39,212 nt of DNA from Victivallales bacterium. GTDB taxonomy: Bacteria > Verrucomicrobiota > Lentisphaeria > Victivallales > GWF2-38-69. Numbering within the stretch: position 1 is the stretch's first letter; each line of letters opens with the position of its first letter. The notes below the pieces were generated by a model, which saw only the letters and a list, made by a program, of their open reading frames with translations, ran no database searches and was not told the origin of the DNA. The position numbers and the translations under genes are program-made. The stretch lies in assembly GCA_021733985.1 (NCBI GenBank), contig JAIPJT010000025.1, positions 1 through 39,212 of the forward strand, written 5' to 3'. This document shows, one piece after another, positions 6,869 through 15,243 of this stretch.

Positions 6869-8176
6869 ATGAAAACTATTGACTTGAGAAATAAAAATAA
6901 TATAGATGCTTTTGATAAAATTATTCATCGCCCGGCTTTTCCTCCGGAAATTGAAGAACCTGTAAGACACATACTCAAAGAGGTTAAAGTTAACGGGGAC
7001 AGCGCTGTCTGCAAATATGCAAAAGAATTCGACAAAGCCGATTTGGTTCCTGATGATTTTCAGTTAACTAAAAATGAAATAAAAAAAGCGGCTTTCTCTG
7101 TACCCTCTGAAAAAAAAACAGCAATAGAAATTGCAATAACAAATGTCACTGAATTTGCAAAGCGGCAACTTCCGAAAAACTGGAGGTTCTCCCCCCGAAT
7201 GGGTGTTGAACTGGGAGAAAAATTTATGCCTTTAAAAAGGATAGGCGCATACATCCCCGGCGGTACAGCTCCGCTTGTTTCAACTGCTGTCCATTCAATA
7301 GCCATAGCAAAAGCTGCGGGCGTAAGTGAAATTGTCGGCATCACTCCACCTAAAAAAAACGGTTTTCTTACTCCCGAGTTAATATATGCCATGTCCGCCG
7401 CCGGGGCCACTGAAATTTACCGAATCGGCGGAGTTTACGGTATTGGAGCCTTAGCATACGGGACGGAAAGTATTAATAAAGTCGAAAAGATTGTCGGTCC
7501 GGGTAATGCATACGTAACTGCAGCAAAAAAAGCTGTTTACGGAGATGTCGCAATAGATATGATTGCAGGGCCTTCGGAAATAATGATAATTGCAGATAAT
7601 TCAGCTGACCATAATTTGATAGCCTCAGATATTTTATCTCAGGCTGAACATGGCAGCGGAGATGAAATGGCGGTCCTTATTACTGACTCTGAACAGCTTT
7701 CAATTGATGTTGAGAAAAGTGTATATAAAAGAGCAGAGAAATTGTCCAGACAGGATCCAGTATCCAGGGTTTTAAAGAACGGCACTTATTCTCTTTTGGT
7801 TGGAAACATGGATGAAGCAGCAGAGACAGTTTCTAAGCTTGCTCCCGAGCACCTTGAAATAATATGCAGAAACGCAGATGCTATCGCTGATAAAGTAACT
7901 GCTTCCGGAGCTATTTTTATAGGAGAAAATACACCCGAACCGGTTGGTGATTTTTCTGCGGGGCCGAGCCATGTCCTTCCGACAGGCGGAAGTGCCAGAT
8001 ATTTTAGCGGCCTTACAGCAGCCTCTTTCATCAGAAGAACCAGTATATTAAAATATACTAAAGCCGGTTTAGAAAAAGAAATGCCTACGATAGAAAAGTT
8101 TGCAGAAATGGAAGGGCTCGATGCACACGGCAGCAGTGCTCTTGCAAGATTCAGCTCTTATATGGAAAAACAGTAA
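6869..8176 (+). CDS. hisD: Histidinol dehydrogenase
   Basis: A 435-aa zinc enzyme performing the last two NAD-dependent oxidations of L-histidinol to L-histidine. Expected residues are visible: zinc ligands Gln258 and His261 (SQAEHGSGDE), Asp361 (GDFSAGPSHVLP) and His420 (GLDAHGSSAL), plus the catalytic Glu327-His328 pair (LAPEHLEII). The signature around IDMIAGPSEIMIIAD is present. AAAAGG lies six bases before ATG. It is followed 69 bases later by hisC, giving a partial his cluster; the other his genes are not in the window. No leader peptide rich in His codons or T-box was recognised upstream. Confidence 0.97.
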   Translation: MKTIDLRNKNNIDAFDKIIHRPAFPPEIEEPVRHILKEVKVNGDSAVCKYAKEFDKADLVPDDFQLTKNEIKKAAFSVPSEKKTAIEIAITNVTEFAKRQLPKNWRFSPRMGVELGEKFMPLKRIGAYIPGGTAPLVSTAVHSIAIAKAAGVSEIVGITPPKKNGFLTPELIYAMSAAGATEIYRIGGVYGIGALAYGTESINKVEKIVGPGNAYVTAAKKAVYGDVAIDMIAGPSEIMIIADNSADHNLIASDILSQAEHGSGDEMAVLITDSEQLSIDVEKSVYKRAEKLSRQDPVSRVLKNGTYSLLVGNMDEAAETVSKLAPEHLEIICRNADAIADKVTASGAIFIGENTPEPVGDFSAGPSHVLPTGGSARYFSGLTAASFIRRTSILKYTKAGLEKEMPTIEKFAEMEGLDAHGSSALARFSSYMEKQ

Positions 8177-8245
8177 CGCTGAGTTAAATTCTACTAAAAT
8201 TACTTAATTCAACAACACTGAATAAAAATAATAAAAAGTATCGCT

Positions 8246-9334
8246 ATGAGTTATTTCAGAAAGAATATAGAAAAAATGGAAGGCTATACTCCCGGCGAGC
8301 AGCCTGCTTTGAATTCAATTATAAAACTGAATACAAATGAAAATCCATATCCTCCTTCACCGGGAATTTATGATGCATTAAAAAAAATTGATCCAGCCGT
8401 ACTGCGTTTGTATCCGAATCCTTCATCGGATTTACTGAGAAACAAAATTGCCGGAAAATTTGATGTTATTACAGACAACGTTTTAGTTGGTAACGGCTCT
8501 GATGACATCCTGACAATAGCCGTGAGATCATTTTTAAGCGAAAATGAAAAAGCTGCATGTTTTACACCCTCATACTCTCTTTACCCGGTTTTAGCTCAAA
8601 TCCAGAATACAGAAATCGTAAAAATTCCCCTGGAGGGAAAAGACTTCAGTTTCCCGGCAGAACTCGTTGATAAAACTTCAGATTTATATAAGTCCATCAA
8701 CACTGCAAAGATTTTTTTCATAACGAGGCCCAATGCCCCTACCGGAACAAATATAAAGCTTGAATATCTTGATAAATTCTGTACTATTTTTAAAGGAATA
8801 GTTTTTATAGATGAAGCATATGCCGACTTTTCAGATAATAATGCACTGCCTCTTCTGAAAAAACATGATAATATAATTATTTCAAGAACTTTTTCTAAAA
8901 GCTATTCGCTTGCCGGAATAAGAGTCGGGTGGGCAATGGCTTCAAAATATATTATAAACGGAATGATGAAAGTAAAAGATTCTTATAATGTAAATACAGT
9001 ATCTCAATATCTGGCTTCAGAGGCACTCGATGATACTGAATATTTAAAAGAAAATTTGGCAAAAATAATTGGTACAAGAAAAAAACTTTCCGATAAATTG
9101 AGAAATTACGGTTTTAAAGTTTTAGATTCCAGATCTAATTTTATTTTTGCGTCGCCTCCAGATGGAAATGCTGAAAAACTTTTTAAATACTTACGTTCAA
9201 ATAATATCATAGTAAGATATTTTCCCGGAGAACGAACCGGAAAATATATAAGGATAACTATAGGAACAGACAGAGAAATAGATATACTGCTTAAAACAAT
9301 AACTAAATATATAGATAAGTACGAGAAGGTTTAA
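8246..9334 (+). CDS. hisC: Histidinol-phosphate aminotransferase
   Basis: A 362-aa fold-type I PLP enzyme converting imidazole-acetol phosphate and glutamate to histidinol phosphate. The N-terminal LNTNENPYPP motif (about 28-37) is typical of HisC. RPNAPTG (161-167) and FIDEAYADF (188-195) contact PLP, and Lys218 in SRTFSKSYSLAG is the Schiff-base lysine. Arg225 and the C-terminal RITIGT region fit substrate-carboxylate binding. No strong Shine-Dalgarno is visible before the ATG, so it may be translated by coupling from hisD. It is followed four bases later by the DUF493 gene. Broader aromatic aminotransferase activity cannot be excluded. Confidence 0.93.
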   Translation: MSYFRKNIEKMEGYTPGEQPALNSIIKLNTNENPYPPSPGIYDALKKIDPAVLRLYPNPSSDLLRNKIAGKFDVITDNVLVGNGSDDILTIAVRSFLSENEKAACFTPSYSLYPVLAQIQNTEIVKIPLEGKDFSFPAELVDKTSDLYKSINTAKIFFITRPNAPTGTNIKLEYLDKFCTIFKGIVFIDEAYADFSDNNALPLLKKHDNIIISRTFSKSYSLAGIRVGWAMASKYIINGMMKVKDSYNVNTVSQYLASEALDDTEYLKENLAKIIGTRKKLSDKLRNYGFKVLDSRSNFIFASPPDGNAEKLFKYLRSNNIIVRYFPGERTGKYIRITIGTDREIDILLKTITKYIDKYEKV

Positions 9335-9338
9335 AATA

Positions 9339-9605
9339 ATGAAAACGATTAATTTCACCGGAAGACCCGAAATCGACTTTCCCTGCGAATGGTCATATAA
9401 AGTCTTTGGTACCAGCAGAGGTAGCGTTGAAACAGCTATAAGAGAATCACTGGCTGAAAAATCATATTCTGTAACAAAATCAGTTCTTAGCAGCAAGGGG
9501 AACTACATCAGCATAACTGTTAAACTGACCGTTAATGACAGGAATGAGATTGACAGCCTCTATAAAGCTTTATCACAACATAAAAATATAAAGATAGTAT
9601 TATGA
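9339..9605 (+). CDS. DUF493 (YbeD-like) family protein
   Basis: An 88-aa protein beginning MKTINFTGRPEIDFPCEWSY, with the FPC-x-(W/F)-x-YKVFG pattern and a beta-alpha-beta-type ferredoxin-like layout ending HKNIKIVL. This fits the YbeD/DUF493 family, which has an ACT-like fold and no firmly established biochemical role. It starts four bases after hisC stops, with GAAGG about ten bases upstream, and overlaps the next gene by ATGA, so it is part of the same transcript. In this position a regulatory role is imaginable but is pure inference. Confidence 0.8.
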   Translation: MKTINFTGRPEIDFPCEWSYKVFGTSRGSVETAIRESLAEKSYSVTKSVLSSKGNYISITVKLTVNDRNEIDSLYKALSQHKNIKIVL

Positions 9606-10060
9606 AAAATTTAAAGAATTCATTTTTGAAATTGTCAAAGAAAAGCCGTTTTGCTGTGGTCATACTTTTACTAATCCTGACCTTCACTCTCGGAGGCAGT
9701 ATCGGTATCAAATTAACTTCAGACTACTATGAAAGTCTATTCAATAAATTTGAATACTATAATCCTTCATTTAACATAGTCGAATGTGTGAAGACGCTTG
9801 GATATTTAAGGAAAAATGAAATTAATAAAGCTATCCATTTTGAGGAATGGAGACTCGATGACAATATAATGAAACTCTCCAACAGCATTAAAAAATCTTA
9901 TACTCATGATAAAAGGCTTTTAAAGTTTGCAATGTCAGCTCTAAAACTTGCCTCCTCGTACCGGAAAGATTATTCTTATGAAGAATATCAGACTGAAACA
10001 ACCAAGAAGACTGTAAATAAAGCACTGGATTTAGCCTGTAATAATACAAAAAAGAAATAA
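9602..10060 (+). CDS. Single-pass membrane-anchored protein of unknown function
   Basis: A 152-aa protein I do not recognise. A basic N-terminus (KNLKNSFLKLSKKSRF) precedes one hydrophobic segment at about residues 17-36 and then a soluble, mostly helical domain with many Lys, Tyr and Glu. The topology is that of an inner-membrane anchor with the domain outside the cytoplasm, or an uncleaved signal. The start codon overlaps the DUF493 stop (ATGA), so translation is coupled. No cysteines suggest a metal or lipid attachment. The following intergenic region holds a dispersed repeat, so this is probably the last gene of the hisD-hisC unit. Confidence 0.65.
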   Translation: MKNLKNSFLKLSKKSRFAVVILLLILTFTLGGSIGIKLTSDYYESLFNKFEYYNPSFNIVECVKTLGYLRKNEINKAIHFEEWRLDDNIMKLSNSIKKSYTHDKRLLKFAMSALKLASSYRKDYSYEEYQTETTKKTVNKALDLACNNTKKK

Positions 10061-10123
10061 TTATCAAAACAAATTTTCAAAAAAAGGACTCTTAGGAATA
10101 TATTATACCCAAAATGTTTTGGT

Positions 10124-10174
10124 TTATTTATCTATCACACCATACGGTATGAGCTGTATCGAATGGTAAAGTCG
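10124..10174 (-). repeat. 51-bp dispersed repeat, copy 1 (inverted relative to 16401-16451)
   Basis: The reverse complement of 10124-10174 matches 16401-16451 at 46 of 51 bases by eye. The core CATACGGTATG is nearly self-complementary and could form a hairpin. It lies in the gap between the DUF493 operon and the SDR gene. A second imperfect hairpin (ACGAAG/CTTCGT, about 10205-10237) follows it. Confidence 0.7.
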
Positions 10175-10327
10175 AAAAATAAAGTGTATATCCAAGTTCA
10201 GTTACGAAGGACAAAAAACCATTCCGTCTTCGTTTTCGCTATTGCGGAACTATGCCGGATTAAAAAAAAACGCATACACTTGTGCATATAATAAAAAATT
10301 TATTATTTCTGCAGAGAAGAAAAAAAT

Positions 10328-11182
10328 ATGGAACTGCCTTTTAAAATAGATTTGTCAGATAAAACTGCTGTAGTTACCGGAGGCGGAGGAGTTTTATGCA
10401 GTGTACTTGCAAGAGCTCTTGCCGCATGCGGAGCAAAAACAGCAATCCTTGACATTAAAAAAGAGGCAGCAGACAAAACGGCTGAAATGATCAGAGCTGA
10501 CGGGGGGACTGCTATAGGAGTTCAATGCAATGTACTTCAAAAGGAAAACATTATTAAAGCAGAAAAAATAATCTCAGAAAAATTAGGCAAATGTGACATC
10601 CTTATCAATGGTGCCGGAGGAAATCACGCTAAAGGCACGACAACAAAAGAATATTTATATAAGGAAGATATTAAAGATAATCCTGATATAACAACTTTCT
10701 TTGATCTTGATCCGGAAAGTATTAATTTTATATTTAAATTTAACTTCCTTGGCACACTTCTGCCTTCCCAGATCTTTTCAAAACCAATGGCAGAAAAAAG
10801 CTGCGGGACTATAGTCAATGTATCCTCTATGAACGCGTTCTGTCCACTGACTAAAATCCCTGCATACAGCGGAGCCAAAGCTGCCGTAAGCAATTTCACT
10901 CAATGGCTGGCTGTACACCTTTCAAAAATAGGAATAAGAGTAAATGCAATAGCACCCGGCTTTTTTATAACAGACCAAAACCGGTCACTGCTGATAAATA
11001 AAGACAGTTCACTGACAGAACGGGGGAACAAAATTATTTCTCAAACCCCTATGGGAAGATTCGGCGCCCCGGAAGATTTGATCGGAACACTACTATGGCT
11101 TATAGACAACCGCGCCGCTGGATTTGTCAACGGCATAGTTGTACCTGTCGACGGAGCTTTCTCGTCATACTCCGGAGTATAA
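10328..11182 (+). CDS. SDR-family oxidoreductase (fructuronate/mannonate reductase-like)
   Basis: A 284-aa short-chain dehydrogenase with a Rossmann NAD(P) motif TGGGGVLC (residues 18-25), DILINGAGGNH (90-100) and the catalytic triad Ser167, Tyr180, Lys184 (PAYSGAKAAV). The C-terminal PMGRFGAPEDLIGTLLWL and NGIVVPVDGAF stretches are usual. The long insert after GAGGNHAKGTT, with the (F/L)DLDPE region, resembles SDRs annotated as D-mannonate oxidoreductase, so a hexuronate-type keto sugar is a plausible substrate. Asp42 (ILDIKK) suggests NAD rather than NADP. It precedes mannose-6-phosphate isomerase by 57 bases. Family is certain, substrate is inference. Confidence 0.8.
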   Translation: MELPFKIDLSDKTAVVTGGGGVLCSVLARALAACGAKTAILDIKKEAADKTAEMIRADGGTAIGVQCNVLQKENIIKAEKIISEKLGKCDILINGAGGNHAKGTTTKEYLYKEDIKDNPDITTFFDLDPESINFIFKFNFLGTLLPSQIFSKPMAEKSCGTIVNVSSMNAFCPLTKIPAYSGAKAAVSNFTQWLAVHLSKIGIRVNAIAPGFFITDQNRSLLINKDSSLTERGNKIISQTPMGRFGAPEDLIGTLLWLIDNRAAGFVNGIVVPVDGAFSSYSGV

Positions 11183-11239
11183 CAGTTAAATTCTTATGAA
11201 TTCACAAAGCAAAAAAAATATTCGAAGAGGAGTTTTACA

Positions 11240-12241
11240 ATGCAGAACTTAAACAAAGGAAATTTATATCCGTTATTATTTGCGCCGATATACAAAGAAG
11301 TAATGTGGGGCGGCAATATGATGAAATCAGTTCTTAACAGAGAATTGCCTGACTCAGAAACTCCTATAGGCGAAGCCTGGGAAATCGTAGACCGTGAAGA
11401 TGCTGTCAGTGCTGTAGAAAACGGATCCATGAAAGGCCGAACCCTAAAAGAGCTTATTGATACCTATGGTAATGATATTGTTGGTAAAAAATGCAAATCA
11501 GAAAGATTCCCCCTTCTGATTAAAATTATCGATGCCGGAAAACGTCTTTCACTCCAGGTGCATCCCGGCGAAGAGGAATGCAAAAAAATAACCGATGCTG
11601 AACCTAAAACTGAGATGTGGTACGTCATTTCTTCTAAAAAGGACGCTAAAATCATCGCCGGAATTAACCACCACTGCACAAAAAGAATGTTTATGAGCTC
11701 CTACAGCTCTTCTGAAATAGAAAAATGTCTACAGCTTTATAAATCGAATCCGGGTGATGCTTATTTCATCAATGCAGGCACAGTACATGCTCTGGGAGCA
11801 GACAACTTAATTCTTGAAATACAGCAAAACAGCAATACAACATACAGAATAAGTGACTGGGGCAGAGTAGACTCTAACGGCAAGTCCAGGGAGCTCCATA
11901 TTGATAAAGCAATGAGATGTATTCATTTCACGGGACGAACTTCTCCCAAAATAGCAGGTGTGATTTCAAAAACAAACCATAACAGGAAATATCCAATAAT
12001 TAAATACTGCCCATATTTCCAGGTTAATGATTTAAGGCTTGTAGAAAGCTGGAATGATGAAACTGACGGAAGCAGTTTTCATATTATAACTGCGGTTAAT
12101 AATGAAATAGAAATCACAAATAATACTTATTCGACAAAAGTCGGCCGGGGCCGATCCTGTTTAATACCTTCAAGTTTTGGTAACTACAGGATCAACTTAA
12201 CCTCTGATACTGAAACTACCGTAATAAAAACAACCCTATAA
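11240..12241 (+). CDS. manA: Mannose-6-phosphate isomerase, class I
   Basis: A 333-aa zinc isomerase interconverting mannose 6-phosphate and fructose 6-phosphate. Zinc ligands are visible as Gln106 and His108 (SLQVHPGEE), Glu125 (EMWYVI) and His183 (NAGTVHALG), and EIQQNSNTTYRISDWGR is the family motif downstream. It is the short bacterial form (about 310-330 aa) rather than the 390-aa enterobacterial one. GAGGAG lies before ATG. It is probably cotranscribed with the SDR gene upstream and possibly argS 39 bases downstream. Confidence 0.93.
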   Translation: MQNLNKGNLYPLLFAPIYKEVMWGGNMMKSVLNRELPDSETPIGEAWEIVDREDAVSAVENGSMKGRTLKELIDTYGNDIVGKKCKSERFPLLIKIIDAGKRLSLQVHPGEEECKKITDAEPKTEMWYVISSKKDAKIIAGINHHCTKRMFMSSYSSSEIEKCLQLYKSNPGDAYFINAGTVHALGADNLILEIQQNSNTTYRISDWGRVDSNGKSRELHIDKAMRCIHFTGRTSPKIAGVISKTNHNRKYPIIKYCPYFQVNDLRLVESWNDETDGSSFHIITAVNNEIEITNNTYSTKVGRGRSCLIPSSFGNYRINLTSDTETTVIKTTL

Positions 12242-12280
12242 AATTTCTACTTTTTAATATAAAAAACAGGTACTATATAA

Positions 12281-14071
12281 ATGAATTTTAAATGTATTAA
12301 CGATTTAATTGTATATCTTTCAAAAGAAACCGGTAAACAGATTGAACTGCTTCCGGAACTGTGTCCTAAAAATATGGATGGACAACTTACAGTTAACTGT
12401 TTCAGGCTTGCCCCCGTTTTTAGAGTCAATCCTGAGCTTATTGCTGAAAAAGTGGAAAATTATTTATCAAAACATCCCGACACTGAAAAAGTGAGCAGAA
12501 TTAAAGCTTTTGTTAATTTTGATATATCCGCATCCGCACTTTATAAGGATACTTTCTCTGATATAAAAAAACTGCTGTCAGACCCTGAGGCAAATAACTC
12601 GAAAAAAAAGAAATATCTCATTGAATACTCTGCGCCAAACACAAACAAACCGCTGCATCTCGGACATCTCCGAAACAATACTCTTGGAATGGGGCTTGTC
12701 TCACTCCTAAGGAGAGTAGGCCATGAAACGGTAGCTGTTAATCTTGTAAACGACAGGGGAATTCATATATGTAAATCAATGGTTGCATACAAACTTTTCG
12801 GCAATAATCAAACACCCGAAAGTACAGGTAAAAAAGGGGACCACTTTGTCGGAGAATTTTATGTGCTTTTTGATAAAGAGTTTAAAAAACAGATATCTGA
12901 ATTGAAAAAAAGTAATCCTGAACTTTCTGATAAAGCTGACGAAGAGCTTTTCTCCGAAACACCCATAGGAAAAAAAGCACAGGATACCCTCCAAAAATGG
13001 GAAAAAAACGATACAGAAGTGGTCAGTTTATGGAAAAAAATGAATGAATGGGTAATGGACGGTTTTAATGAAACTTACCGGCGGATGGGAGTAAAATTTG
13101 ATAAAGTCTATTTTGAAAGCGATACTTATAAACTCGGAAAGGATATCATATTAAAAGGTTTGGAAAAGGGCGTTTTGAAAAAACGCGATGACAATGCCGT
13201 AATCGCTCCTCTTAAAAAATACAAACTAAATGATAAAGTTGTTTTAAGAGCCGACGGAACAAGCGTCTATATCACACAGGATATAGGCACAACAATAAAA
13301 AAATATGATGATTTTCACCCTGATACTCAGGTTTGGGTTGTCGGAGATGAGCAAATATATCACTTTAAAACTCTTTTTGCCATATTGAAAGAACTCGGCT
13401 ATGACTGGGGGAACAGTTTTTTTCACCTCGCCTACGGAATGATAAACCTACCTGAAGGAAAAATGAAAAGCCGTGAAGGTACCGTTGTAGATGCAGACAA
13501 CCTTTTCGATGAAATGACAGAACTTGCCAAAAAAGCAACCCTTGAAAGATGCGGAGACAATATACCCGATGATATCGATAAACGTTCTGAAATCATAGCT
13601 CAGGGCGCATTGAAGTTTATGCTGTTGAAATTCAATCCCAAAACAACTATTACCTTTGACCCCCAGGCTTCAATTAAATTTGAAGGCGATACCGGACCTT
13701 ATCTGCAGTATGTCTGCGCAAGGATTAACTCTATTATCAAAAAAGCCGGTACTGAAGGAATATATCTTTCAGAAAATAAGTCCGTAAACGGGAACCTGCT
13801 CAGCACTCAATGGGAAAAGAATATTGCAGTTCTTGCTTCATTCTACCCAAATACTTTACTTGATGCCGCCGAAAAAATGGACTGCTCAGGGATAGTCCTA
13901 TACCTGATAAAACTTGCAAAAGCATTTAATTCATTCTACAGGGAGTGTCCGGTACTGAATGCTGAAACAGAGGAACTGAAAACAGCCCGTTTGGCACTGA
14001 GCGGCGCAGTAAGGGAAATTATTTCGGATGGACTCCGCACCTTGACTATTGACATACCTGAAGCTATGTAA
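12281..14071 (+). CDS. argS: Arginyl-tRNA synthetase
   Basis: A 596-aa class I aminoacyl-tRNA synthetase charging tRNA-Arg. The Add-1 N-terminal domain is followed by the HIGH motif as HLGH (126-129) in SAPNTNKPLHLGHLRNN, a form seen in ArgS. QVWVVGDEQIYHF is the ArgS version of the catalytic-core strand. The KMSKS-like loop is GKMKSREGTVVDADNL. The C-terminal DALR anticodon-binding domain contains FNSFYRECPVL. Full length for the family (550-600 aa). The ribosome-binding site is weak. It is followed 30 bases later by the M15 peptidase gene on the same strand. Confidence 0.96.
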   Translation: MNFKCINDLIVYLSKETGKQIELLPELCPKNMDGQLTVNCFRLAPVFRVNPELIAEKVENYLSKHPDTEKVSRIKAFVNFDISASALYKDTFSDIKKLLSDPEANNSKKKKYLIEYSAPNTNKPLHLGHLRNNTLGMGLVSLLRRVGHETVAVNLVNDRGIHICKSMVAYKLFGNNQTPESTGKKGDHFVGEFYVLFDKEFKKQISELKKSNPELSDKADEELFSETPIGKKAQDTLQKWEKNDTEVVSLWKKMNEWVMDGFNETYRRMGVKFDKVYFESDTYKLGKDIILKGLEKGVLKKRDDNAVIAPLKKYKLNDKVVLRADGTSVYITQDIGTTIKKYDDFHPDTQVWVVGDEQIYHFKTLFAILKELGYDWGNSFFHLAYGMINLPEGKMKSREGTVVDADNLFDEMTELAKKATLERCGDNIPDDIDKRSEIIAQGALKFMLLKFNPKTTITFDPQASIKFEGDTGPYLQYVCARINSIIKKAGTEGIYLSENKSVNGNLLSTQWEKNIAVLASFYPNTLLDAAEKMDCSGIVLYLIKLAKAFNSFYRECPVLNAETEELKTARLALSGAVREIISDGLRTLTIDIPEAM

Positions 14072-14101
14072 TCTCCTGCATAAAACTAAAAAGGATATTT
14101 A

Positions 14102-14707
14102 ATGAAGTCGGTTATTAGAACTATAATACCTGTTTTGCCCGTTACAGCTGCACTGGTTTTTGCATCATGCAGCAGGAAACCGGCCTCAACTTATAATTAT
14201 TCACGGCAATCCGCTGAAAATAAAAGCCTTGTCACTTATGAATCCGAATATATAAAAGGCTATGAAGGCAAGCACGTCATAATAGACTATTATTTTATAC
14301 CAGTGATCAAAAGAATTAACAGGTATGCGAAGAAATTCAATGTCGAACTCCAGGTCACAAGTTCTTTCAGGACACCGGAACAGCAGGATGGTTTATCAGG
14401 TACTGTCGTTAAACCTGCATGTATGTCAAACCATTTAGCCGGTCATGCTATAGATATTAACATAGTTTATGAGGGGCAATGGTATAATTCTACTCTCATG
14501 AGAAAAAACAATCTACGCAACCTGCCTTATAATGTCAGGGCTTTTATAAACTCTCTCAGAAGAGATAAAGGCATTAGATGGGGAGGAGACTTTTCAATAG
14601 AAGACCCGGTACATTATGATGACCACCTCAACAAAAATAAGAATCAGTGGTTAAAAAGGTACTATGTGTGTCAAAACAAATACAAAGACTACATAAGAAA
14701 AAGATGA
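14102..14707 (+). CDS. M15-family peptidase lipoprotein (D-Ala-D-Ala carboxypeptidase-like)
   Basis: A 201-aa protein with a lipoprotein-type signal: a hydrophobic stretch ends in VFASC with Cys23 as the likely acylated residue; Phe at -3 is atypical. The M15 zinc site is complete: His111 and Asp118 in SNHLAGHAID and His171 in EDPVHYDDH, with Asp168 placed as the catalytic acid/base. SSFRTPEQQ (88-96) and IRWGGDF (158-164) are typical of endolysin-like M15 enzymes. It likely trims peptidoglycan stem peptides from a membrane anchor. AAGGA lies seven bases before ATG. It overlaps the NTPase gene by ATGA. Confidence 0.85.
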   Translation: MKSVIRTIIPVLPVTAALVFASCSRKPASTYNYSRQSAENKSLVTYESEYIKGYEGKHVIIDYYFIPVIKRINRYAKKFNVELQVTSSFRTPEQQDGLSGTVVKPACMSNHLAGHAIDINIVYEGQWYNSTLMRKNNLRNLPYNVRAFINSLRRDKGIRWGGDFSIEDPVHYDDHLNKNKNQWLKRYYVCQNKYKDYIRKR

Positions 14708-15243
14708 GTGCATATATTATAACAGGTCCTCCGGGTTCAGGCAAGACAACTTTAATTAACGCCCTGTCCTCAGAAGGTTATTTGGGACTTCCTGAAATTC
14801 CGAGGAAGCTGATTAAAGAGCAGATAGCAGAAAGGGAAGGAATTTCTCCATTTACTGACCTGGAAGCTTTCTTTGGACTTGTCTTCGATGAAATGTATAA
14901 ACAGTATCTTTCAGTAATAGATCAGGACAAAACATGTTTTTTTGACAGGTCAATGCCGGATGTCCTCGGATATTCATATAAATACCGAATTCCTTTTCAT
15001 GAAAAACACAGAAAAATAATCTTGAACTCAAAATTCTGTAATACAGTCTTTTTCTGTCCTCCGTGGAAAGAAATTTATGTAAAAGACAATGAACGCCCGT
15101 ACCCATACAGCGAAGTAAAACTTTTAGGAAAATTCTTACTTATAGCTTACAAAAATCTCGGATTTAAGATTAACGTATTACCTAATGTATCCGTTAACGA
15201 ACGAGTAATTTATATAAAGGACAAAATATGGAAAATAAAATAG
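14704..15243 (+). CDS. AAA_28-type P-loop NTPase/kinase-like protein
   Basis: A 179-aa P-loop protein with Walker A GPPGSGKTT (8-16). FFDRSMPDVLGYSY (about 79-92) is the D-R-x-x-x-D motif of AAA_28-type ATPases, which are distantly kinase-like. NERPYPYSE (about 127-135) is a further conserved patch. The function of these proteins is mostly unassigned. I chose the ATG at 14704, which overlaps the peptidase stop as ATGA and puts the P-loop at the N-terminus; an upstream in-frame ATG at 14647 would overlap the peptidase by 61 bases. Its end overlaps the DAHP synthase start by 16 bases, so the three genes form one transcript. Confidence 0.8.
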   Translation: MSAYIITGPPGSGKTTLINALSSEGYLGLPEIPRKLIKEQIAEREGISPFTDLEAFFGLVFDEMYKQYLSVIDQDKTCFFDRSMPDVLGYSYKYRIPFHEKHRKIILNSKFCNTVFFCPPWKEIYVKDNERPYPYSEVKLLGKFLLIAYKNLGFKINVLPNVSVNERVIYIKDKIWKIK

